Assembly (NCBI GenBank): GCA_049999765.1
Contig: JBNGIQ010009470.1
Span: 469,529 to 500,891, forward strand
Direction of reading: 5' to 3'
Source of the DNA: Phaeoceros laevis
Taxonomy: Eukaryota > Anthocerotophyta > Anthocerotopsida > Notothyladales
DNA: 31,363 nucleotides
Position numbers and translations under genes: made by a program. Below, one piece after another: positions 1 to 14,188 of this stretch. A model generated the notes under the pieces. The model was not told where the DNA came from. It made no database searches and saw nothing but the letters and a program-made list of their open reading frames with translations. Each line of letters starts with the position of its first letter. Positions within the stretch are counted from its first letter, which is position 1.

Positions 1-198
1 CTACTAACCCATCTCTTGCCACTGCTCAAGGAGCTCCCGGTTGCCGGTCGAAATACCGGGCGAGGTGTTCAATTCCCATGTGGAGTTGGCTAGACACCAT
101 AATCTACTACTACTACTCAAGGGCAGCAAGGACGGTTAGCTCTTCGGAGTGCATCGCATATAGATGCCGGGTCTCGATGTAATTGACTCGAAATTAAT
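1..198. other. Left edge, no gene recognised
   Basis: I see no coding exon here. There is a short imperfect inverted repeat around 44-60 (GCCGGT, then ACCGGG) followed by a GTTCAATTCCC string that loosely resembles a tRNA B box. This could be part of a mobile element continuing outside the window, but nothing further supports that. Confidence 0.3.
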
Positions 199-436
199 CC
201 AAGAAACTACTTCGTGCGTTGTCATGAAGAAACTACTTCGTGCATTGCCACGAAGAAACTACTTCGTGCATTGTCACGAAGAAATTACTTCGTGCATTGC
301 CACGAAGAAACTACTCCGTGCATGGCCACGAAGAAACTCCTTCGTGCATTGCCACGAAGAAACTACTTCGTGCGTTGCCACGAAGAAACTACTTCATCCA
401 TTGCCACGAAACTACTTCCTGCATTGCCACGAAGTA
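199..436. repeat. 26-bp tandem repeat, about 9 units, each with a hairpin
   Basis: About nine head-to-tail units with a 26-bp period. Each intact unit has a 7-bp arm CACGAAG, a 6-nt loop AAACTA, the complementary arm CTTCGTG, and a 6-nt spacer (CATTGC or a variant). Units at the left and centre are nearly identical. The last two are degenerate, and one has lost 3 nt. The unit has no stop codon in any plus frame and 26 is not a multiple of three, so all three plus frames stay open across the array. Those open frames result from the repeat and are not genes. Confidence 0.93.
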
Positions 437-767
437 CTCAAGAAGTCGTGGCGAAAAAACTCATTCTCTGAAATGGAAGGCCGCACGCTCCTGAAAGCTA
501 GTACCTAGCTACTGCAAAGCAGAAGCGAGAGGTCTATGCATTCCCAGATATCCCACTTTGAGTTGATGTTGGTAACACCAAACACCACTCCCAAATGCAG
601 GCCTGTCTGTGAGTTGATGGTTGCAGCCAACACCGATTCCAAATTCTTTGTTTCGCAAAAAAGTGACCTCTCTTGAACCTCAAGTAGGTTCCTCAATCTG
701 GGATCTTTTGACCCATTTAATAAACTCAAAATTCTCCCTTCCACGGAAATACTAAGATGAAAACTAA
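437..767. other. Region downstream of MIRO, no gene seen
   Basis: Sequence between the repeat array and the stop codon of the minus-strand MIRO gene. It should hold the MIRO 3' untranslated region on the minus strand. No canonical AATAAA signal is evident; an AT-rich stretch near 715-730 is the nearest candidate. No other exon was recognised. Confidence 0.4.
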
Positions 768-5028
<4,261 letters not shown>

Positions 5029-5112
5029 CGGTAGGGCAGGACCTGCACGAACAGCTGAGTGGTGATCACAAGCGACTGTAATCAACCGTACTCAACATTG
5101 GTGAAGTTCGTA

Positions 5113-5126
5113 TATCTTTATATACT
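5113..5126 (-). promoter_or_regulatory. TATA-like promoter element of MIRO
   Basis: On the minus strand the sequence reads TATATAAAG (5124-5116), followed by more AT-rich bases. It lies about 90 bp upstream of the MIRO start codon at 5028, which leaves room for a transcription start about 30 bp downstream and a 5' leader of about 60 nt. The position and match to the plant TATA consensus are good, but transcription evidence is lacking. Confidence 0.5.
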
Positions 5127-5601
5127 TTCCATACCTGTAAACAGCCTTGGCCGATGAAGGTTGCGGACAATTGGTCTAAACAACCTCAGGAAGAGGCTCA
5201 AGGGGTGGTGAGAACTTGTCACTCCGAAGTCCAGAGAGGTTGTGCTTCCCAGGCCCCAACGGGGTATTGTATGGGAACTCACCTCCTCTGATTCCGGAGT
5301 TGCGAAGTTCGGGATGTAGGGATGAATGCCCGTTCCTTACAAGTTTTTTTTTTTTAGTGAATTGCGGCGTCATATTAGACTCAAATTGTTTACATTTACA
5401 CTTTATATCCTTGGTGAGTGCTACTAGGTAACCATATAAATACAAAAACTCAAAAATTACACAACCCAGCGCTGTGATTTTGCTGTTATCTGTGATGCCC
5501 AGAAACAGGAAGGGTTAATTTGGTTGGTTCATTTGTGTTGTTTCGTTCGAGCTTGTTAGTCCGTGCCGCGCACAAGTAACCCAACCTATTGCGGTCTTGT
5601 A
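5127..5601. other. Spacer between MIRO and the ATRX-like gene
   Basis: About 475 bp separating the ATRX-like stop codon from the MIRO promoter on the same strand. It has a 12-nt T run near 5346 and is AT-rich at 5385-5470. I searched the minus strand for a continuation of ATRX (SNF2 helicase motifs) and found none. A short minus-strand open frame at 5176-5445 has no recognisable similarity. Confidence 0.5.
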
Positions 5602-8422
5602 CTACCTCCTCAGCATGTCGTGAAGGGGCTTCAGGAATGACTTGATGCAAACAATACACACCTTGCTCCTGTCGGACAAGCCAAAATTTCTACTCCAGCA
5701 TTCCGCACAAATTCCCACGGCGCACTTCTCACAGCTGCGCACTGTCTTACCGCTCGCGCACCAGCGGCATTGCGTTTCTCGTCCCCGCTCATCCTGCAGA
5801 GCACAGTTCGCAATGAGTGGTGTAATGGATGCAGTCTACTAGAAATGTGCAGAGCCTTCGCAAGCTGACCAATACTTACCTTTGTGTAAGTGTGATGTTT
5901 GCACTTGATTTTGCAGGGCCTGCATATGGCCACGAGCAGCATAGGATGCTTCACTACCTCCTGCCGTGTGATGTGACCTCCGCAAGCTGTGCAGAGGACG
6001 TTCTTCTCCTTCACCTTCTCCGCGATTCTATCTTCAACAACTTGAAGAGACTGGGCAACTGGCACTGTGTTGGTGACCAGGGCCCTTTCCTCCGTCCGTG
6101 CCATTGCAGGTGACGCGTCAGACTCGTCGTCATCCAGGACTATGATTGCGGGGGCGGGCTTATCGATGTCGCCACCGGTAGGGGCTTGCCGGAATGGCAC
6201 CACTTGCTCCGGTGTAATTCTCCTACGTTTTCTACAACTGCTGTCATCTTCTGCTGCTGGCAATCTGGCAACCAAAGCACAGACAAGCAGAGAAGTCAAA
6301 ATAAAAATGTTCATCAGCGCATGGTTGAACAGAGCCAGGCACGGGCTGTCGACACACTGCAATATGCAGCAACCTTGTTCTCGTAATGCTTGGGCTTGTA
6401 AAGTTGATCAGCACCTTCCAATCCGCGGAGAGGAATGTCAAGGTGCTGGGGCTTCAACCGCATTCTGCGAGAATCATCCTCCTCTGTAATCTACACACAC
6501 GAACATCTCGCCGACGTTTTTCATTCGTCTGGGTTTTTTGTTGAGGGACGTACCAAGGGATGTACATGCAGAGTGCTAGCTTCTACTTTCTGCTTATTCC
6601 TGATGAAATGACTTCCACACGATCCACCCTCGTAACAAGTTGCTGATGGGTCGTACCTTTCGCAAGCTTTTGGCCTGGTCTGCTGTCAGCCTATGTTTCT
6701 CCTCATTTTCAAGGGCTTCAAGGAGGAGTGGCTCAGATACTAGAGGCTCCACGTCGCCGAGTTCATCAACCTGCTAGGATGCTGAAGCAATGGATAAGCA
6801 TAACCGGACCCGTCTAGAATTTGCCTAAGCTTCTGGCAGCGCACATACCCTTACCTTGAGAGCATCTTGCAGTTTGCCGCCAAGATGAACTACTTGCTTT
6901 GGCGTGGAAGCCTTGTATATTTCCTTCCATGCATCCAAACCATCCGGGGGCCCCTTAGCCGGACTTTCAAGTGCCTTCCCATCCACTATCTTCCCCTCTT
7001 TGGCTGTCAGACTGGGCAGCAAGCTTCCTGGATAGCATGCCACTAGCTCCTTGTTCCACCACTTTTCCCTGGCGTCTAATCCGTGTGACAAAGTCAGACT
7101 CCGGTGAAGGACTTAAACCAACAACTTAACCATGATTCACACTGCCACCAAGTCGTAGAAGTAGGACAGCATTTTCGTGCTCACTTCATGACTGGTCGAA
7201 AGCAGTCTAGATCAGCATCCGCTTGGCGTACTACGTCCATAACTTCCGCTGTTGCCTGTAACCCAACCCAGTGTGTCCTATTTTTCCATGCCGCAGTTCT
7301 GCAGTTCTCTGCTGTTTGCTGCTCAATTTGTTTAAAAACGACTGGAAGACTTACACCATCGCCGTCCAAACGTTCCTTCAGACCAGAACCAAAGCATGTC
7401 ATAACAAGGTGGCAGACAAGGTCACCCCCTAGAAGCAAGACGAACCTAGTTGTTAACATGGTAGTGCCGGAAAACACACCTGCAACTGGGTGCTTTCCTC
7501 TTCCAGTTTGGATAGACTATCCTCCAACAGGGCTTGATGCTCCGCCAGTTTTGCCTCAATTTTATCAACGAGCTGCACCAGCAGTAAGAAACACTTAGTG
7601 TTAAGCCCACCAAAGCAGGGCGCGAAGGCACATTTGAAGTCAAAAGGAGCGCACCTCGTTCCCATCATATTCCCCAGATAACTCCTTCGATATGGCTGCT
7701 CTATGTAGAGATACGGATTCCATTTCCCGCTCTTCTTGAGCACTTGCTGCCTGGGTCAATGCTCAGGAACACCGTTGAATTTTAGGAATCAAAGACAGTC
7801 TAGGTCAACTGGCTCTCAAGCACGGGACTGACTAAAGGCCAGGAAACCCCAAGGTCCTCACCTGGCTTTCCACTTCGAACAGGCGGTCGAGATCGTTCTG
7901 GCTTTCCACCTCTGTTCTCTGGACGATGCCAAGCTCAAAGTTGTTATTCCAACCAGCACGCTTGAAATGGATACGGGAGTTGCCAGCAGTTGCATCTGCA
8001 CATGTTCTGTGCTTAAGCAAAAGAGTGAAAATGAGCTGAGTGAGTGTCGGAGACAAAGGTATCCACCTCATGGACGCCAATCGATTCCTCGTCATCCGAA
8101 CCAGAAATGCTCTCATCACCTCCATCGTCCGCATTACACCCATCATCCCCAACTGCCCAAGGAGCAGCGTCTTGCGACTGCTCCACGGTGTCTGTTTGCT
8201 CCCTACATGATTGAACAATGGGTTTCCTCAAAACGACTTGTGTGAAAGATTTCGAACGCTGCCGGCAGGTTACCTTTCCGCTGCAGATATTGGTACATCC
8301 GTCCTGGTCACAGAAGGGAAGCCACTGCATACAAGCTGTGCGTCTGCATCCGTGTTGGTTTTTGCGCCAGCATCAGGAGGACCTTGCCCGTTAATTTCAC
8401 CTGCAGCAGCACATGAGGCCAC
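5602..8422 (-). CDS. ATRX: ATRX-like protein with ADD domain but no SNF2 motor; N-terminus unresolved
   Basis: Plant ATRX is a nuclear chromatin remodeller linked to histone H3.3 deposition. It normally carries an N-terminal region, an ADD zinc finger and a SNF2 ATPase. Exons I can support: 8422-8274, 8202-8120, 7995-7862, 7750-7655, 7572-7480, 7375-7185, 7068-6855, 6770-6657, 6490-6415, 6256-5880, 5793-5602. The first two exons and the 8120 donor are tentative, and the true start was not found. The middle exons hold acidic and coiled-coil-like sequence and the block WKNRTHWVGLQ, which matches plant ATRX. The last two exons encode an ADD domain: CTACGG, then CRPC, CKHH, CRWC, CEKC, CAEC and CIVC. 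The ORF ends 12 residues after the final CIVC. Two oddities: no helicase follows before MIRO, and the exon starting near 7068 shows family-like residues in a second frame (see findings). It could be an ADD-only gene, a 3'-truncated copy or a pseudogene. Confidence 0.72.
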
Positions 8423-9204
8423 CTACGATATCCACACATAACTGTTGGCCTTGGAAACCAAAAATAGGTCACAAGAGAAACACACCTGAAGGAACCATCA
8501 CTGGAGAGCCCGCTCAACAATCTCGGTAACGAGTGCACCAAATAGTTCGACAGACCAGATGCAACTGTATGAGCTGCAAATTCCGGAGGGCGACAAGCAG
8601 CTCTTGCCAGGCCACCATCAAATCATCGCCCCCCGTCCCGGCCACTGGAAGGGGAATCATCAAACAACAGGACGCAACTGTGCAGAATCACGACTCTCTA
8701 CTCGATCCGAAGGGCCCCTTCTAAATGGACAAGGCGGGAGACGAGGAAAGAGAACCGACTGGCTAAAAAATAAGCAAGTCATAATGTCATGGCAGGCAAC
8801 AGTGCGTTACCTGCAGGGCCCCACCTCGCTCAGCCGTCGGGCGTAATTGTGCAGTCATCACTTTCGCCTTCGGCTCGCCCAGCTCCTTCCTGGGAAGAGC
8901 CGCCTGCACTCGGACTCCGCAGGGCTATTATGAACATCGAAGGTGGCGCCCTGTCTGCCCCCAGGCCGTAGCTCATTAGACATGGCTGCTGCTCTGGTCT
9001 GGCGTGCCTCGCTACTATGCCCGAACTCGGAGCCAGGTCACGCCGCCCAACTTCCTGTAGCGTTTCCTGTCCCTCCGCTGCTTTCAACTTCTTCAGATTC
9101 TCTTCCCATTGCGGTGATGCCGGTTGAGGTAGAAGTCCTGGAATTCCCTTCAACTGTGCGTGTCTCAGGTGCGGTGCTCTGCAGCAGCTCCCGTCCAGGT
9201 CAGC
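8423..9204. other. Divergent 5' region of the ATRX-like gene and LIP2p
   Basis: This stretch must hold the 5' exons of the minus-strand ATRX-like gene and the promoter and leader of plus-strand LIP2p. Possible minus-strand exon fragments end at donors near 8486 (TTCAG then GTGTGT) and near 8810 (CTGCAG then GTAACG), but their frames do not join cleanly to the exon at 8422, so I do not call them. A plus-strand open frame at 8943-9224 has a transit-peptide-like start (MAAALVWRASLL at 8982) but is not in phase with LIP2p exon 2 at the 9224 donor. Confidence 0.4.
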
Positions 9205-10284
9205 ATGGCGAGGTTGCATCGCAGGTTTGTGCCAAATTCAGTAGTATGTTTGGGAGGAAGCAGCCACTGTGGTTCTAAAGATGACCGCCAATTCCTTGCT
9301 GCTCCAGGGAATGCGAGTGCCATGACCTGTATGATCAACTGGTGCCCTACGTTCAAGCTTGGAGATGGCAGAAAGCACTAGTGGATGCTCGCTGCGCAGC
9401 GGCTGTGGAGGGCACAGATTGCCAAGACACAGTCATCGTGCTGCAGCACCCGCCAGTGTACACCATGGGCACTGGAAGCTCCGATGAACACCTGCGCTTC
9501 AACAAGGACAACCCTCCCTTCGAGCTACATCGGACAGAACGGGGAGGGGAAGTGACATTTCACGGTCCTGGCCAGGTAATCGATACTGTTAACCTCATTT
9601 TTGTAGCTTGGTGCAAAGTTCATCTGAGAATGGCGGTTTGGTGGTTTAGGCCACCACGCCACTGCGACCTTCCAAACGGTAACAACGTATCTGAGATCGC
9701 AGCTGGTGATGTACCCTATTCTCAACCTGCGGCGGCATCGCCAGGATCTTCACTGGTATCTCCGATCCTTGGAGGAGGTGGTAATCCGAACGCTGAGGAC
9801 CGCATGTGGCTTAGAAGGGTCTCGCATTGAGGGGCTTACAGGGGTCTGGATAGGTGAGCTGCCCTGTCCTGTGCCCTTCTTAGCACATGAAGAGTTTGTC
9901 ATGCCTTGCCGTAGTCCTGAAGGTGCCTTCTCCGGTGCAGGTGACGTGAAGGTTGCAGCCATAGGGGTGCGAGCATCCAGATGGTGGACATACCACGGTC
10001 TTGCGCTCAATGTGAACACGGACATCGAGCCTTTTCAAAACATTGTCCCCTGCGGCATTTCCGATCGACCTGTAGGTAGCATTTCAGGAATTCTCTCATG
10101 CCATGGCGGACCATCTATGGAATCTTTAAACCCCAAAGATTTGTTGACTTTGGTGCGTACGCATTTGCTGCAATCGTTCTCGGACGTTTTCGACTTGGAG
10201 CTTGTTCCTCCGGCGGACTTATTTCGGCTTCAACCTGAAGAAAGTGGACTAATTAAAGTGCAATGTATTGCCGCTGAGGAATAA
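9205..10284 (+). CDS. LIP2P: Plastid-type octanoyltransferase LIP2p (lipoyl(octanoyl) transferase), 4 exons
   Basis: The enzyme moves octanoate from acyl carrier protein to lipoyl domains, the first step of protein lipoylation; the plant plastid form serves plastid pyruvate dehydrogenase. Exons: 9205-9224, 9308-9575, 9703-9853, 9941-10284, all GT-AG and in phase, giving 260 residues. Family motifs include [54 protein letters not shown] and TYHGLALNV. The catalytic pair is present: Lys150 in KVAAIG and Cys184 in IVPCGI, 34 residues apart as in bacterial LipB. The opening block [14 protein letters not shown] identifies the plastid rather than the mitochondrial plant form. ATG 9205 is the only start in phase with exon 2 that I found. 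It leaves almost no transit peptide, so a further 5' exon may be missing. The third intron (9854-9940) is 87 nt, in frame and stop-free. The gene is convergent with the PP2C gene. Confidence 0.9.
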
Positions 10285-10523
10285 GGTCATACTCTAAGAC
10301 TATTTGTACAGCTTTAAGCTAATAATTAATGCACGACGAAGACCGTTGTGTTTACAAAGGTCATGCCTGACGAATTCCCACCTCAATCCGGCGCCAGAAA
10401 ATAATGTAGTACCGTTAGCAAGGAACAAGTTGCGGTGGTTACCGGTCATACCTGCCCCTCCCATACAACTACCTCCATCACAACCTGAAGATGGATAGAC
10501 TTCGGTGAAACTTGTGCAAAAGA
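10285..10523. other. Convergent 3' ends of LIP2p and the PP2C gene
   Basis: A 239-bp spacer where two genes end tail to tail. An AT-rich stretch at 10317-10330 (TAATAATTAATG) is a plausible poly(A) region for LIP2p. Because the spacer is short, the 3' untranslated regions of the two transcripts probably overlap. Confidence 0.45.
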
Positions 10524-13285
10524 TTAGACATCCAGAAGCGAGGCTACATATTCCCAAAACTTTGTCCACCAGGAGTCCTCCTCGGCCGCCCGTCTCCTGA
10601 TGAAGCGCTATCAAGAGATGTGCTTGGAAGTGCCAAGTTTGGAGTCGCGAAAGCCCAAAAAAAAAAAATCTTACCCGAAATCAACTATGACGACTGCGAT
10701 GTTGTCCTGCCCGTTCCGGTCCTGAAAGTTGTCTTTCCACATTAGGCTTTGCAGGTTGAGGTCAATATAATCTCTAATCCCCCGTCCAGCTATCCATGCA
10801 AGTTCTAGGAACACATGGACTAGTTAACCAACGAGTTCCTTCCAAACAAATATGACAAAGCCTCACCAGAGCACGCTGAACTAGAGCTTCACAGGTGAGC
10901 TGCACAGTCAGATCACACAGTAACGATCAGATATTCCATTCCGAACTGCCCACTGCTCTTATCTTAATGAAGGACAGCCAAATACCTGTACATTCCCGTG
11001 TTGCTTCAAGTGTCTCCTCGCAAAACGAACAGCTTCAGGACTGCGATTTCGTCAGTTTTGGTGACGGTCAGGCTTACGAGGGTGGCACTCCAGAAACGAT
11101 ATTTAGACGAAGAGCAGACCGAAATAGCATGGCAAAGACAGCCAGCGACTGTCCTTCCAAACTGAAGAGGAAACATACAGGAACCGCTAGCATGGTGTCA
11201 ACTGTAGGTTAAGAGGAAGCTAAACTCACCTTTTCAAAGAATCCCACAGGCCGTCAGTTGCAATGATAACGAACTCCACATCTTGACTGATCTCATTGTA
11301 CGTAACATCCGGCAAGGCAGTTATCCAATCACGTGAGTAGTCAAGACTGCCATATGAAAACAATCACCTGAGTACACCACCTTCATTCTTGTGATCAAGA
11401 ATGACGACAGTTAAGTTTGCTACTGTAGCTTAACAACCTTGGAAGAACAGCAAGGACCAAATTCCCAAGACTCTCAAGAATTTCCTATGCAGTCTTTGCG
11501 ACACCTTACTTTGAGGCAAATTCGTTGGTCCAACGTCGGTTTGTGACCCCTTCTGCTACCATCCTGTCATTTGCAAACAGGCTCAGTAAAAAGACCAGGC
11601 AAAAAGCCTGCCATAGCTAACCAACAGCTCCGGCAACTCTTTGACAGAAACTACTCAACGCCCAGCACCTATGTATCAGTGGGAGTGAGAAACAGCTTAC
11701 TCTTTCTTTTGTGTTTTGAGATACGCGTCACCAAAGGCCCTTGAGACAGAAAGCGATCCACATACACGTCCATGGGTAACCTGCACGACGAAGTACAGTT
11801 TTACCTTCAGAAAAATGCAGTCCTGTGTGCAGGGTCAGTCCGCACTAGGTCATGGCCAAGGTCAAGCAACACTTGAATCATACTCACCCAACCACCAGCT
11901 TCCTTAACCCTGTTCACCTCTGCCATAGCTTTTTTAGTCCTTCCATAAGGACGATGATCTTCAGTGAGTTCTTCAGCTTTTCCACCCCGACAAATAACCT
12001 AGGATTTCCAAATTGCCACTCAACACAAGAACCAGAATACAATATCTCAAAGCAGAAATGACTTGCAGACCTACCCTCGTCACACTAGGCCCTCCTAGTT
12101 ACTGACATTTTAGGCAAGGTTTCGAACTTTGGACACACGTGGAGGGTGAACTACGCAGTTTTTGTGATTACCGCACGTGAATCTCCAGCATGTGCGACAA
12201 GCAGCCGATCCTCACGTAAAAACACAATTGTCGCTGTGGACCCAGCTTCCTTTTGCGTTCCAGCCTCTTGCAACCTGTCTCCAGAGAAAAAAGTATCAGC
12301 CATTAGGCAAGGAACGGACAGACAAAGGGTAACTCAGCACCAGCAGATAATTAAAACTTATCAGCCAGTCTTCCAGATATGCGATAGAGGAGTCTACCAG
12401 TCCCCTAAAACAGGAGAGACTTCGAAAAGGTAGAGGATGCTACTGATAAGCATTGATGAGAGAGGACGTTGTAGTACGAGAGAAAATTTTCAAAGTACAG
12501 ATTGTGGCCTCAATGGAAGAAGAAGCATACTAACCAAGCAAGAAGCCGCTTGTCAGCCTGGACAAAGGCGTTAGCCACGGCAGCTTTTGCGTTTGAGGTG
12601 TCGCTAGATTCCAACAAAGATCCACCCTCTAGTGCTCTTACGCATTCTGTGAACAGTTCCTCCCTGTACAAGTAGGGCGAAAAATATCATGCTCCTCAGC
12701 ACAGCAATCAGCAGTTACCTGCAATGCACAAGATCAGTCTGCAACCCAGCTTCCATCGGCATGCTGAACGTAGCACCTCAGCTGCATATGACCATCCATT
12801 CACTACAGAAAATTAAGGTACCTCAGAAACTTAGACGCTGATAGGCCAGAGTGCCCGTCGAACACACCTGCATACAGAAATCCTTTTGGGCCATCAGTTA
12901 CTACCACCAGCTCATCCTCCATCTCCTCCCTGGGGCCTTGCACCGCATACTTCCCCACGGCTAATCCTGTGGTCAGAGGCACCTCAGCCTGCAGCTGGGC
13001 CTGAACTGGGATTGAGGTCACATGTGGCACATTTGCGCCAACTGCCTGACCCCAGGACCTCTCTGGGTGCGGTAGCAATGATGAGCTTTGAGCGACCCGT
13101 TGTATTCCTGCTTGCACATGCCCTCCCCTCTGTGCAGAAACTTTTACCTTCAGTTGCGAAGTTTTGAAATCGTGAACTCTAGGACACGATACAAAGGCCT
13201 CCTGGCCGTCTAACAGCCTGCAGTGGCTGTCTATGCTCAAATCCCAGAGTGAATAAGGTTTCCTCAGCAAGGCAGCGCTAGCCAT
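10524..13285 (-). CDS. TAP38: Chloroplast PP2C phosphatase of the TAP38/PPH1 type, 11 exons
   Basis: TAP38/PPH1 is a chloroplast PP2C that dephosphorylates LHCII antenna proteins and so drives the return to state 1. Exons: 13285-12822, 12663-12535, 12274-12172, 11998-11888, 11780-11701, 11563-11510, 11346-11230, 11040-10986, 10899-10867, 10721-10675, 10596-10524. All are GT-AG and in phase, giving 421 residues. Residues 1-51 look like a transit peptide (MASAALLRK to VKVSAQ). PP2C signatures follow: REEMED (119-124), VFDGHSG, GSTATIVFL, HAGDSRA, VSRAFGD, IIATDGLWD and QDNIAVVIVDF, so the metal-binding aspartates are intact. KFLREEL and HRPYG are typical of TAP38. ATG 13285 was chosen over the open frame reaching 13537 because it starts the transit peptide. 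The last exon is the least certain: acceptor 10596 gives a tryptophan-rich tail ending at 10524, while an acceptor near 10620 gives a different tail ending near 10545. A C-terminal membrane helix is not obvious. Confidence 0.9.
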
Positions 13286-14188
13286 ATGGATACAGTAGTC
13301 CCCTCCCAGTGGAGCAGGCAGTGCACCTGCCACCGGGGAGTGCTGAACTGCACAAACCTGCAATTCACTGCGACAAACAAAGTGGCGCAGACGGCCTACA
13401 ATTGCATCAACCAGTCGACCTGAGCATCTGCCATGCGAAAATGCAAAAGCCTCCGCAGAGTGGGGAACGAATTGAAGCCTCGATTTCCATCGGATATGGA
13501 GTGAACAACCCAGTTTCGGTGGCCCATTCACTGACACGTGTCCCCTTTACCAGTTATAATGAGACCTTTCACACTTCCTCGAGTAGAGACAATTCGTATA
13601 GTAGTCCAGACGATTCAGCGATTGTAGTAGGAATTTGCGGCGAAAAGTAGAAATTTTCCCTCCAGCTCTTTCCCCTGACATTGAATCGACTTTTCTACAA
13701 GTGGAGCTTCGTTGATTCAGGCTGCCAGCACTGATGGCGAGGTAAGAGCCTTGCATCTTCCTCGTCCTGTTGGGAGCAAATTTTGATGTGAAGGTGGCGC
13801 AAGAACAAGGGAGGGCAACCTAGTATACATGAGCATATCATTAAAGAAGCCTTATCGTACGGACAAGCCAAAGCCGTCGATGCAGATGAGCTAAGCAACT
13901 GAAGGAAATTGCACCAACCTCTAGTCTAGTTTGCGGCGACCATTGCTTCAACGCATACCCCAACAGGAGGGCTGGCAGTCATTACGGCATCGGCAATGAG
14001 AATCGAGATGCCTATGGAAAATTTGTCTGTAGAAGCTTCGAGCCCTAGGGTCTTGCACTCTCAAAACGCTTTTCGAGTGGAACTTCCCGCCAGTTCGAAC
14101 CAGCAGCTGAAACGTACTTCCACATACAGGAATCAAACACCACCTTCCGCAGATTGTTGTTAGAGAGGGGTCAGTTTTGAGGTCTCCG
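13286..14188. other. Divergent promoter region between TAP38 and PSF2
   Basis: About 900 bp between two divergently transcribed genes. I found no exon. An 84-codon in-frame extension upstream of the TAP38 start (13537-13286, minus strand) is open but has no family similarity. No clear TATA box was recognised on either strand. Confidence 0.5.

Noticed and set aside
164-508. Three overlapping plus-strand open frames of 84-114 codons
   Set aside because: They are the same 26-bp repeat read in three frames. The unit has no stop in any plus frame, so they arise from the repeat and show no independent coding signal.
5176-5445. Similarity between a minus-strand frame here and a plus-strand frame near 18480-18560 (FPYNTP versus FPFNTP)
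   Set aside because: The match covers only about eight residues and the nucleotide sequences diverge at once, so I treat it as coincidence rather than a shared element.
5642-6489. Several plus-strand open frames
   Set aside because: They are antisense to the ADD-domain exons of the ATRX-like gene, whose zinc-ligand pattern clearly fixes the coding strand.
13286-13537. N-terminal extension of the TAP38-type phosphatase
   Set aside because: The frame is open, but ATG 13285 begins a convincing transit peptide with a VKVSAQ-like cleavage site and has a good start context.
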